From Patiria miniata (lineage: Eukaryota > Echinodermata > Asteroidea > Valvatida > Asterinidae): DNA of 64,000 nucleotides. Location of the stretch: NCBI RefSeq assembly GCF_015706575.1, contig NW_024037059.1, positions 39,345,058 to 39,409,057 of the forward strand, written 5' to 3'. Positions 31,410 through 42,977 of this stretch are shown here, piece after piece (position 1 is the stretch's first letter; each line of letters begins with the position of its first letter). The notes beneath the pieces are model-generated. The model worked only from the letters and a program-made list of their open reading frames with translations, had not been told where the DNA came from and did not search any database. The position numbers and the translations under genes are program-made.

Positions 31410-34400
31410 ATGGAAGGCACCGAGGTCCAGCCGCACTTAATCTACATTCCTGTCTTTGTAGTTGTCGTTTTCGGTGTCCTCGTCTTCGCTTTTGGCTTCC
31501 GAAGTTCGACACAACCTCCGAGTTCGATGTTCGAAGATGAAAACGAAAAGCGAAACCGACGTGGCAGACGCGTGAAGGTTGGTGAATCTAAACATGGAGG
31601 AAACAGGCATTTTCAGTGACAACAAGTTTTTCTAGCTAATTTGATACACCCTACAGCCTTATCGACAATTCTCCCCGATTGCTAAATGCGTTGTTAAATT
31701 CGGAAAATTACGTTTGTTTAGGGGCGTCTTGTCGGTCCTGGCACTGAGTGGTACCATGGCGCTATCCGTGCACTCCGTACAAAGTACGTGGGCCGTTGGC
31801 CGGCCAGACATTATTTTGTACGGTGGGCGCGTCGTGGCATCATTTTCACGAACCATATGTTTCACATTTAAGCGCGAATTTACACTTCAAGAAGGCTGAT
31901 TTTACGCATGAATGATTTGGTTTGCCATACATTGGCCTTAATTAAGGGTTTTCAATTCATGAAAGAAATGGAAATTTATGGGTATTTATTTTGTAAAAAA
32001 ATATGTGAGATGGTTCATTTTTTTCACTACAGTCTGGTCAGTGCAGTGCTGGTGTTTTGAGTTGATTGATGGACACAAGTTTTCATATTTCAGAATAATC
32101 CTACATTGTTGTTTGTATTTTGTATATTTTGTTTATGACAAATATAACGTTTTAAATAAATTTTCTATTTTTTCCCAAAAAGTATTAGCCTAATTTTCGC
32201 CTTAAAAAATTGTGTAGCAATTATAGCATTTAAAATTGAATTTGTTTTGGAAAGAATTAAAAAAAAAAAGATTCCCATATCTGGCCATCACTTGTCATCC
32301 TGTGCACAAACCCTATAAGACCGGACTGAAAATTTTGAAGTGTTTTCTCAGTAGGCCTAAATACCCGATTTTCCCTGCTAATTTTGCCTTTTTAGGACAT
32401 ATTATCACTTTCTGATGGCAGATAGTCATTGAAGGGAAACTATAGTGATGGCCAGATATGGGAATATTTCCTTTTTTTTCTTTATACGGGGTGGCCCATT
32501 CAGTCCTTTTAATCAAACCTGATCTCCCATGGGTCCCAATGTTGCAACCTGACGCCACTTTTTTCTTCATATATCATCTCAATAAAGGTCAGTCATTGCA
32601 AAAATGTTGAAGACATGAACCTGGGACTGAGAAACATTTCAAATTTAGTTAGGATATACTTTTTCTTGACTCTCCATAGACTTTGTGTACATGTACACTA
32701 CCGCTGAAGTGACGTCTGGATACTACATTCTTTCCTTTGTTTTTTTTTAGGTGGACTATTATAAAGAAAAGGCTATTGCATGAAGCAACCTGTACACTTT
32801 CCAACTCTTTTTTTTTTTACACAGAAATTATCAGGATCAGAAACCAAGCCCAGCACCAACGGCCATGCCAAACTGCTGACGGACAACAGTCCAAAAGAGG
32901 ACAAACAGGTCAAAGGTCCAAAAGTCGAGGAGGGGCGAGTTCAGAAGGACACTGCCCCAAAAATCTCGCCCAAGAAAGACAAGCCGGTCAAGAACAAGGT
33001 CAGCGAAGGACATGCTGTGAAGGAGCAAGATGCTCCTCAGAAACTCGCTGTGACGAGTGAGGAAGGCAGAAAAGTGAAAGAGAAAGAAAAAGATGAAGGT
33101 TTGTTTCTATTTTTGCAATAGATCCTGAAAGTGCCATGTGTTTAGTTTTACATTTGTGAAGGACTGTCAGTGTTGACTGTTAACTACAGTTTTACTTTTG
33201 CACATAATCACCTGATTACTTCACACAGCACACCCTCAACAACTAACGCACACATCCATTAAAGACGAGTCATTGCCATTTTTTTTTTTTATATAGGTGA
33301 GGCTTGGATCACGGCCACATCTCGTAAAGAGAAGAAACACAACAAGCAAGTGAATGGTGAGCCACTGGCCAAGTCGGCCAACAAATCCACCAAGGCATCT
33401 CCCCGGGGGCCTGGGGATGACCAGAAGGCATCCCAGAAGGACAAGAAAGATGCGGTTGCCAAGGAGAGAGGAGGAGGCAAGAAGGAGATGCCTCAGAAGC
33501 CAAAAGGTTCTCCGAAAAAGGTGAGTTCAGTTTTTCAGCCCATTAGGCCCAAAAAAAAAAGTCTCCGGTTTCTGGTATGGAGCTTGCCCCAAAAGTGGTG
33601 CGGCGACGCGGCTTTTTTTTTTTTTTTTACCTGTTTTTTTTTTTTTTTTTTTTGGCTTCAAATGTCGGCTGATGACTGCAAATGGTGCCCGACTAAACTT
33701 AGTGCAAATATATGGGAGTCCAGAGAGGCCACATAAATCTTATTCACGATCATAACCCCATCTAAAAACACGTTAAAATTGTGCAGCAGCAGAATTCCAG
33801 TCAAACCAGTGAGTTTGGCGGTTTTGAAACATCATCTTGTATTGAAAAAAAACTTTTTCATTTTGCCGACGCGCATGGCTACGGCGATGCGCGCGCATAC
33901 CAGAAACCGGAGACTTTTTTTTTTTGGCCTTAGTGTATCTTGTTTTACTTTATTATTCCCCAAGTTTGAGTGGGGTATTTTTATGTTTACTGAATGCATG
34001 AAAAGGATTTTATTCAGCTAGAGTGCAGTACCACTCCCCAGTGAGTTCTTAAAATGAATCTTTTTTTTTGTTTCAACTTAAGATTGTGGAGAACCAGATC
34101 AAGGCTTCCAGCGTCCCAGCCACCCAGTCGGCCCCAGTTCCCGAATCTTCTCCCGATCAGGGCAAGAAGAGAAAGAAGAAGGGCCAAGCCGAACAGCAAG
34201 AAGCGGCCAATAAGACCGCAGAACCTGCAGCCTTGACCAATGGGATCGCAGGAGATTCTGATCCGGCCAATCAGAAGAAAGACGCTGGGACTGATGAGGA
34301 TGGCTTCACTCCTGGAAAGTCTCGCAAAGGTCGGAAAAAGCAGAAGGTACCAATGGTTACATTTTATTTTAACTGAAAAAGCCATTTTATACATAATTTT

Positions 34401-37035
34401 GGGCGTGATTATGGATTCAATTTAAAGAAGAGCAAAAAATGGGCTTCATTGCTATCTGAAAAAATTAATTTAATGTAAATCTAAGACAGATGTGTCCAGA
34501 AGATCAAGGTCTGTTTAGGTTGGGTTTCAGATTAATTTTTACAAATGTACATGTGGCACCCCCAAAAACCATCCTATATTATGACAACTGAGTTTTAGCC
34601 TTTTTCCGTAATAAACCAACACAAAACCTTTTTTAAAATCAGAATTTGGTCAAACAATTTTGGACAGACCTATGTACATGTACAATTTAATTTTGAAAAA
34701 AGAAGAAATAAGCAAACCAACATTTTGGTTGTACCTTTCATAACAGACCACTCAAGAAGATGGTTCCAAACAGTCTCCGCCAACTGAAGACAAGAAGCAG
34801 AAGTCGCCACCTTCAAGCCCCCAGGACAGTTCGGCCAAGAAGTCCGGCAAGAAGTCCCCAGACAAGACCTCACCGTCCAAGACCAAGCCGGCTGCCAAGA
34901 CGGAGAAGGCCCCGGCTGTGCCGACGCCTGAAGGAAGCCCGGCTAAGAAGGCGGACGGGAAAGCATCCTCCCCTGCTAAGACCAAAAAGAATGTGAAGAA
35001 AGAGGAAGCCAGTCCCACTAAAGCTGGTAAGAAGAACTTAAACTTCCTTTTTTGGTCTAAATCTCTGGAATGTACTTTACCACCTAGTTCCCATACCTAC
35101 CTGCTGTGAAATTTGGTATAAACTTGACCAGTTTACCCCCTCGATGAATCTTTTGAAGTCGGAAGTATGAAAGCTGACTTCTGGTTCGTAACCTCCACTA
35201 GGAACCTAGTAAGATCCATCGTTGTGAACAGCTTGCCAACAAAACTACTGGAGGGAGTTATGGCTGTTGTCTGGCCGTAATTAAATGTTGTTTGGTTTTT
35301 GTCGCGTTAGATGCCAAACCATCAAAGGACAAGAAGTCCGGCCAAAAAGTCACCAACTCTGCCCCGTCGAGCTCCGAGGCCAGCCCGGCCAAGTCCAAGT
35401 CGCCCGCAGATGGCAGCCCCACCAAGTCGGGCAAGAAAGGAGGAGGTGATAAAACCTCCCAACAGCTCAAGAAAGATGACAAACAACTCCAGGAGACCCA
35501 AGCTCCGTCAAGTACTTCCCCTGCTCCTGACACCAAGAGCAAATCCAAAAAGGTAGGAACTTATCCTGATATCACTGAAACTTTAGACCTACTTTTCTCT
35601 TGATTTGTTGTCCAATGACTCTGTGTCCGTCACACAAAATTCTATGAGATTCCCTATACATAATTTACACAGGGGTTGAACGTGCTGTGTACGAGGGAAT
35701 GTAGACAAAAGAAATCAAGGGCCAAAGACAAGCTTTGTTCTCAAAATATCTTTTAGTTTATTTTGTTCACTTTTAGTTTATTTTGTTCACAACAAAGTCC
35801 ATACTATTTTCTTTGATCCAGAAACAGAAAAAGGAATCTGCTCCATCCACACCCGAGGCAATTTCCAAACAGCCAGCCTCCCCTAAAAGCAAAGTGGTTC
35901 CGTCCCCTGAGCCCAAAGCAGAGAGTGTAAATAGTAAGAGTAGTGGAAAGAAGAACAAGAGAAAAGGGGGGAGTGAAAGTAAAGGCAAGCCATCAGAGGC
36001 AGTAAATGGAGGTAAGTGGTTTGTTTCCAAGCATTTTTACATTATGTGAACTCAGTGGAATCATGTGAAGTCAACAGAATCATTGCTTGATATTAAAAAA
36101 AAACAAAGAAAAAATGGCATGCAAAAATTGCTATACCAAGTATGTACCTGTTGGGCGCGATCGGTGGATCTGCGCGATTTGCTCGATCACTTAGAAATGC
36201 GCGATCGGTCGATTCTGTAGGAAATCTCAGACTTGACTTCCTTTTTTTCAAACCAATCCTCCAGAGCCATGAAATAGAAAGAAAAGTTGATTTACTGATG
36301 GCGGCACGATAGACCGAGAGCGCAGCTCCACTGATCGCTCCCAACATACCCATAACTTAAATGTGGATTCTCATTGGCTACTTGTGGTTGTGCACCCTTA
36401 CAACACACATTGTACATACTGATTTTTTTGGGAGGATCCCATGAAAATAGCTTCAGTGCGACATTTATAATCCACGATTTATTTACAACCAATTGTAAGT
36501 TTGAGTCGACATTTCCTATGCAGAAGCATCACATTCCTTGCCGCCAGCAAATGCCAAAGAAGTTCCTAGTGCCAAAACCCCTGACAAAACCGGTGACAAA
36601 GTGTCGTTGGATCCCCCCACCCCCAAGCCAGAGCCAGTAGCGGTGGCCGAAGTGCCGGCAGTCCAAGAAAATGGTGAGATTAAGGGGAAAAAATCTTCTG
36701 TATTTAAAGTTCAGGTATTTCTTGAAATATTTGTTGTTCTCTTAAATGTGACCTGTTGTTAAGATCAAAATTGAGTAATTCTTTCATGTATATCTTCAAT
36801 TTCTGAAAGCTTCTTACTGTATTAACGTCTGAGTGGACTCCTTCAATGTTAACTTAAAAAGGTCTCATTTATGACTTGACTACATCACTATCCTCTTTGG
36901 TAGACTTCATGTGGAAAATATAACAAATAAAACAATAACGTTTAATCTTCTTTTACCTTTTTGGTTACGCCAACAGATAATTGGGTTGAAGCCAAGCCCA
37001 AAAAGGTCCGCAAAAAGGTAAGAAAGGACCTCTGA
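31410..37035 (+). CDS. Metadherin/LYRIC-like single-pass, lysine-rich protein
   Basis: Coding exons 31410-31577, 32825-33098, 33297-33520, 34083-34346, 34747-35026, 35311-35552, 35822-36011, 36524-36673 and 36977-37035 join in phase to 616 residues (human metadherin 582). A single hydrophobic segment (about 10-30, IYIPVFVVVVFGVLVFAFGF) lies near the N-terminus, followed by basic EKRNRRGRRVKKLS. The rest is Lys/Ser/Pro-rich and apparently disordered, with many SPAKK or SPTK motifs and no cysteine. Similarities to metadherin: the short N-terminal membrane anchor, N-x-K/R-K-KLS-x-K-P-x-NG after it, an EAW-T-SRKEKK motif (about 149-160), and a C-terminal DNWVEAKPKKVRKK like SW-K-KKKK. The double-Trp SND1-binding segment of vertebrate metadherin is not found. 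It differs from RRBP1 in lacking decapeptide repeats and a coiled coil. The final AAAAAG|GTAAG could also serve as a donor to another exon. Confidence 0.6.
32270..32466. repeat. Foldback in metadherin-like intron 1
   Basis: GATTCCCATATCTGGCCATC near 32270 is mirrored by GATGGCCAGATATGGGAA near 32446-32465. A poly-A run precedes and a poly-T run follows. Small MITE or its remnant within intron 1. Confidence 0.45.
33545..33930. mobile_element. Inverted-repeat element in metadherin-like intron 3
   Basis: Ends carry AGTCTCCGGTTTCTGGTATG at the left and CATACCAGAAACCGGAGACT at the right, next to A- and T-runs and GGCC, with TTA on both flanks. Long T-runs (33612-33629, 33636-33652) lie inside. 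A single end of the same family, with the ATGGCTACGGCGA sub-end, occurs at about 2550-2612. Confidence 0.6.
36149..36346. mobile_element. Short MITE in metadherin-like intron 7
   Basis: About 198 bp with ends TGTTGGGCGCGATCGGTGGA and TCCACTGATCGCTCCCAACA, which are near reverse complements. GCGCGATCGGTCGAT recurs inside. Flanked by TATGTACC and TACCCATA, so target duplication is unclear. No coding content. Confidence 0.5.
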
Positions 37036-40000
37036 TGCCTCCCTGGAAGCTGATTGGTCACTTCGCTAAGTCATCCAAGTCATGTGATCTCCATTCTGCC
37101 CCCCTATTGGTAACCACTGACCGTCAAATTATGAGGTCATTATGCACCATTGGTGAGGGGCAACTCAATGTGTTTCATCAGGCAACACCATTAATGGGGT
37201 ATGTGTAATGTCCGAGTTTTTGGCGTCGTGATTGGATGTAATCGGATCACATGACCCATGTAATGATATTTTGATTGGTCGTCAGTAAAGCGATGCAAGT
37301 GCCATTGCTGATTGACAGAAAAGTAAGACTGGGCAGGGGAAATATTACAGAAGAACAAAGAAAGTGATTGGTTGTTTCTGATTGATGCCCTATGAGAGCT
37401 TCCTTTTGATTGGCTGGACCTAAGTCAGGTGACTTGCCCAGATGTTTCCGGCCATCTGATTGGCTTACTGACTTGCGTGTCACACACAGTTGATGTAGCA
37501 GACAAGTTTAGATAGTTGAAGTGCGGAAGGTCTGCAGACGCAGAAAAGAATTTTGATTTTTTGATTTATAAGTAAGTCTCCAATCTTTTTTTCCTAATTT
37601 GGAGATTTTGAAAAAGCTAAATGGGGAAGTACCAAACAGTATCAAGTTCACAAAAAGTTTTAAAAAGCTGATGCCTTTTTGTACAGTCAGTGTAAATAGC
37701 CATGGTGCTTTTTTGTGGTCTTTGGAATTTCACTGGGGAAAAAAAAAGTTTAAAAAAGCTTTATTTTGTGATGTTAACATAATACCGAGGAAAAAAAACA
37801 CAAATACATTCCATCGTGATATGTGCAAACATGTTTTTAAAAAATAGTTTTGAAGCCAAATTCTTACAGAAAAGGTATTTTCCTCAAAAAAATCTGACGG
37901 TAACCAAAAGGTCATGCTTGAGAACAGTACATTTCACTCTTCCTTCACATACTTCTAAATAAACAAATAAATACATAATATGTATTGTTAAGATCAGATT
38001 TGATTTATATAACGCTTGCCAAAAATGTTAGGTGCGTGTATGTCCATTTGAAAGAGTATTTTCCAGTCAAAATGTATTTTTGCACAAATTATATTTTAAT
38101 CGTCAAAACTGAAGACTTTGTTACTCAACCTCGTGTACTTTGCTATATTTGAAGTTTTGGTTGCTGTTTCAATTTCCTCTGAAATCAATTTTTTTTTCTG
38201 AACGCTGAATTGGCTGGCCGTGTTGGTGTATTCATCCAGGCATCAACATTTGAACAGTAGTTTCACTTGGCCAAAGCATTCCTCCATGGCCAAAGTGACA
38301 TGAGTGATAGAGATTTAACCTACCACACATCACTGACGTTGAAACATTTGCCAGAACTGAATACAACATTTGAGTTGTACATTGAAAGAGCATACAAGTA
38401 CATGCAGAAGTTAAAACTGCGATTTCACCCAGTACAATTTGATATATTCAATATAGAAAGGGGATAAAACAGATTGTCAAAAATGTCAACCAAACCGCCA
38501 AAGTAAAATCAGGATCAAGTTTTGATTGATGACTAGGAAACCAAATCCATTTTTATTTTTGGCCCAAACTTGAATTCTTTGAGAGAAAAGCTTTTCGCAT
38601 AATGAAATCTTTATTTTTGTACTTCTGATTTTCACAGCGATTTGTTAATGGATTAATATGGATCAATCAACAGCAGATGCTAAAAACATTGTTTTACGCG
38701 AGATAATGTTGAAAAATTAGTCGATTTAGTGTATGTTCATGTTATATTAAAGCTTTTAAATATGGAAACTCTTCCTGCAGAAAATGTCAGTAAAAAACAG
38801 TTTAAATCGTAACTTATTAAAAGTTTAAAAAGTGAAAGATGGAAAAAACAAGGGGAGGGGAGAAACATACTGCTCTGTGCTTCAGTTGTTTATAAATTGT
38901 CTGTGGTGTCCAGAAATCTTCAAAGTCGCCCAAAAAAAAAAAAATCTTCAGATTTTCCAAAAAAAAATCGAAGTCACACAAAAAAAAGCCTGGTGTACAC
39001 CGCATTTTGTGTTAGTTTTTGTTTAAATTTTTTTTTTTGAAAGTATCATTGCATTGCTGTAAGGTGTTCAATTAAGAGATTTGTTGTCTTAATGCAGATT
39101 TACAAGAATTTGGTAGTAATTGACAATCACTGTTTGTCAATAACTTCCTAGATGGCGATAATAGGTTCGAATTGAACATACTTTCGTTGCTTTACATATA
39201 TAAAGGAAATTTTTCGTCAACAGTTCCATGAGTTTGGCCAGAACATGCTCCAAATAGCAGTTTCCGATGGAGTTTGGATGTACAGAAAATATATTGCTTA
39301 TCTTTAAATGAACATTAAAAAGCCTAAGTTGTACAAAAAAAATACACAAAAAAAGTTATCAAATGCTATATTACGGAATTCTTTATGATGCTTTACTGTA
39401 TCAGTGATAAAACAGTTTGTAAAATTGTGACAGATTTATCAATCTTTTCTCTTCCATTTTTTTTTCTTGCCTTATATTTTTTTTCCTTTTTAAAATGGTT
39501 GAAGGGTGTGTAAATTGTATTTTGTTTCATTACAAGTTTTAATTGAGCAGGCGAAGGCCACAATTTCCAACAATTCTTTTTAACTTTCATTCATGCGTTC
39601 GCTTCTGTGCTGTGACTTCACAATTGCTTTTCATTCAATGTCACAACAGTAGACTCCCAAAGGATAATTTAATAAAGTTACTTCCTTATGCTTTGTCTGT
39701 TGTACATTATGCATTGTGGAAGCACATACAAAAGTATTACTTTGAAAAAACAAAATTTTTATTTGATTTTAAAATATAAAAAAGTAAGCAGTGTTGATAA
39801 GTTACATGTGTTGTATACAGTCGAATCTCGTTAGTACAAACTCTGTTAATACAAAATTCTGGTGATAACAAACATAAAGCCTTAGTCCCGACTGTGCATT
39901 TATGTGCACAATGAAAGGGACTGATGTTCCTCTTAATACAAAATTCTGATATAACAAACAATTTGGCTAGGTCCGAACGAGTTTGTATTAACGAGACTCG

Positions 40001-40943
40001 ACTGTACATAAACTGACAAAAAGTTCAAAGTTTTTAACTTATGATTGCCACAAAACTTATATAATGTGATGCGTATCTGTATGTCTTTCTTTGTCAATGT
40101 AGACTTTTGTTTATAGTATAGACAAATTTCAATTTGGAAATGTAGCCTCGGGCCTCGGTGCTGTTTTTGTTGAGAGGATTAAAAACAGAAAAGGTTCTCA
40201 ATTCATACAATGGCTTAGCGCTAAGAGCCTCGGCTTCAACGCTAATTGGGAAATTCGTCTACGACTTCCAAGAAAATGTACATTATAGCTCACACATTTT
40301 TTGATCACGAGACCTTTTATGACAAGCTTGTATGTGTCCCTTTGTTCTTGTTGGACAAGGCAAGGAACTCAAGGCAAGGAATTCAAGACAAGAATCGTTA
40401 CAAACTGGAAAAAAAATTTGTTTGTGTCGATCTATTCTGTACCTGTTGTACATTGTACCAGGTGATTGAACTTGACAATTATTTGCTCACATTTTTTTTC
40501 TTTCGAGTTATGTGTATTTGTATTTTTAAAAAAAAAGATACAAAAGAGTAGTCATTTAGAGAAATGAAACTTGGATATTCGGGGCATTGTGTTAATTGTT
40601 TTTCCCAAATAAGGCCAAGACTTAGCTTTGTCTTTTTAAAGTGGCATTGTAAAATCAAATACAGGCTTCCAAGAGGTCCTGGGGGAAATGGAAAACAAAA
40701 ACTGATTAAAATTATAAATCTCAAAAATTAAAACTTAATTGTCAACTCTTCCTCCAGAGCTTTTTGAATGAAGCACTCTAATTGCTCTAGGTGCATACAG
40801 CATTCTTAGGGACAGATGACTTAACCTGTATTTTGTAACATCAACAGGCTTATTGTGATGTGTTAAATTTGTAATTATGGTCACTCACAGTGAAATTTCT
40901 AATTTGACAAAGACCAGTAGAACAGTAAAAAAATAACAGACAC
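37036..40943. other. Probable metadherin-like 3' UTR and convergent intergenic DNA
   Basis: No coding sequence. It begins with a cluster of ATTGG boxes (37050-37465), then AT-rich sequence with AATAAA at about 37957-37973 and 39670, and a pogo-like MITE (39818-40004). The metadherin-like transcript ends somewhere here. Confidence 0.5.
39818..40004. mobile_element. pogo/Tigger-like MITE
   Basis: 187 bp from CAGTCGAATCTCGTTAGTAC to CGAGACTCGACTG, flanked by TA at 39816-39817 and 40005-40006. The ends resemble those of pogo/Tigger elements (CAGT-GAA-CTCG). Interior shows paired AATACAAAATTCTG words in opposite halves. No coding sequence. It lies in the gap between the metadherin-like gene and MED23. 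Confidence 0.75.
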
Positions 40944-42977
40944 ATTTATTGTTAAGCAACAAAAATTTTATTACATGTATATCAACTAGTAAAGTTGAGG
41001 AAATTAAAATTATTTACAAAAAAAAAAAATTTAAAGTGTAAAAGTGACAATCATCGTCAAGGAATTGTTGACGTAATATATATATTTTTTCTCGGGGAAG
41101 AAAAAACACATTTTTGAGCGAATTCCATGATTTAACATGTATTCCATAAAATCATAAAGAAAAGAAAAACTGTAAAAGCTTTATTTTTTTTCTCCTTTTA
41201 ACATGTTCAGCAGAAACTTGTGCTTCTAGGTTGAGGGAAAATAAATTTATATTAAAATAAGTGCTTTAGTCTGCGTGATATCTTATGTGTCGATCTTTTA
41301 TGACATAAATGGCATTTATTGCTTTTAATATGCGCATCTCGAGTGCTAATGACAGGCGTGTCATTTAGCAATTTAAGTTGTCCACACATGCAGTTTCTTG
41401 CCCGTTTACAGCTTTGCTTTTTTCACTCGTGGAAAACCAACACTATTTATGACTTTGAAGAGAAAAAAAACAAAGCTTTTTACATTTTATACAAGTGATT
41501 TCACTTTTCGTAATGAAAAGAGTATTACATGTGTACAGCACAAAAAAAACTTGCCACCTGGTAAGTGAGCATCTCAACAGCGCCCTCTGTTGTTTGCAAG
41601 GTGCACACAGTGCTCATACACCTGTTAGTTTCCCCTAGTTCTTGATTCATTTGCACAAGTCGTCCATGGTGAAAGAGATGACAAACACTCGACAGGATTG
41701 TCCATATTCAAAGGTAAGAAGTGCATACTCTCATAGGCTTGCAAACAAGTGCGTACTCTTGGTGCGTCCCCCCCCCCCCCCCCAAAAAAAAAAAAAAACT
41801 GAGCTACGGACTGAGCACAAGTACCCCCTCAACGGTTACAATGAGAGAGTCGGGGGAGACCACTGGGAGAGACATTTGAAAATAATTTCAGACTCGCAAT
41901 GCTGTGTATGAGAGTCCCAAAACTTTAGGTATTGAAAACATGTAAAAATACAAGAAAATTGACTGGCACCTGAAACAACCCTTCAGTACTGCACCAATCA
42001 ACTGTGCCAAAAAGAAGCATCTGGCATGTCAGAAACTAGTCTCTATTTCTACACATTTCTCCATAGTCAGCCACCAGACTAATGACACTGCATGAAGAGG
42101 TCAGTCTTTTCAAGCAGTTGGGCCATGGTTGGACATGTACCAGTCTAGTCTTGAGCCTCATTTTGGAATCGCTTGACTTCCCTCTCATGTGCAAAATATT
42201 GGAGCAAAGTCTGCTATAAAAATTTAATTGAGTCTTCAAACTTGGTTGGTGAAATACTGAGGACCTATTTGCCCAATGAAAATTTTGAAGAAATTTGCTG
42301 GCTAAAGTGTGAGTAAAGTTGGCCTGATTTAGTTTTGCATGTTTTTGAGCAGTGAGCACTTAATGCCCTAGCCCCATAAATGTGGCCTATTTACTGGACT
42401 GCCTCCGTAAACATAGGCCACACATCCACATGTACAAAAACGTGTCGCACTTTGCCAAATTTTGATTTTCACATTTAGGCTTAATTTGTAGGGTTTTTTT
42501 GCTTTAGAAGCATACTCACCCTCTTTTAGGCTAATCAGAAAGTGCTGCCTTTTTCAGATGTCTATTTTTCGTGAAATTTCCAGATTCATTTGCACACGTT
42601 TGCGTATCAAAATTTCAACATAAAATTTCACAAAAATTAGCCATCTGAAAAAGGCAGCACTTTCTGATTAGCCTATAAAGAGGGTGAGTATGCTTCTAAA
42701 GCAAAAAAATCCTACAAACTAAGCCTAAATGCGAAAATCAAAATTTGGCAAAGTGCGACCCATTTTTTTGTACATGTGGATGAGTGGCCTATGTTTACAG
42801 AGGCAGTCCAGTAAATAGGCCACATTTATGGGGCTAAGAGTGTCCCGTCTACCGGGGCTATCGAAAGTGGTCAAAAACTGTTCGTGCACGGATTGTCTGT
42901 TGCCCATCATGCATAGGCTACATCTGCCATCCAATGGGGTCCACTGGTAAGCGTACAGTTAAGATTAGACGCGACCG
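40944..42977 (-). terminator. MED23: Probable MED23 3' UTR and polyadenylation zone
   Basis: Left of the stop there is no further coding sequence. Minus-strand AATAAA (TTTATT on the plus strand) occurs at about 41180-41185, 40967 and 40946. If used, the 3' UTR is about 1.8-2 kb and includes a 464-bp foldback element (42371-42834). A long homopolymer run (C16 followed by A15) lies at 41767-41798. This zone faces the 3' end of the plus-strand metadherin-like gene. Confidence 0.35.
42371..42834. mobile_element. Foldback element just downstream of MED23 stop
   Basis: A 464-bp palindrome bounded by GCCCCATAAATGTGGCC and GGCCACATTTATGGGGC with TA next to each end. The arms of about 220 bp match along most of their length, including ACTTTGCCAAATTTTGATTT, TTGCTTTAGAAGCATACTCA and AGAAAGTGCTGCCTTTTTCA in mirrored order. 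It begins about 140 bp from the MED23 stop codon, so it probably lies in the 3' UTR. Confidence 0.75.

Noticed and set aside
31410..37035. Ribosome-binding protein 1 (RRBP1) or histone H1-like identity
   Set aside because: The Lys-rich SPAKK text recalls both, but there is no decapeptide repeat or coiled coil (RRBP1), and there is a membrane anchor and no globular domain (H1).
41767..41798. C-run then A-run as a biological signal
   Set aside because: Long homopolymers here and at 15053, 15284, 25866 and 33612 are probably slippage tracts or assembly-sensitive sites; no function supported.
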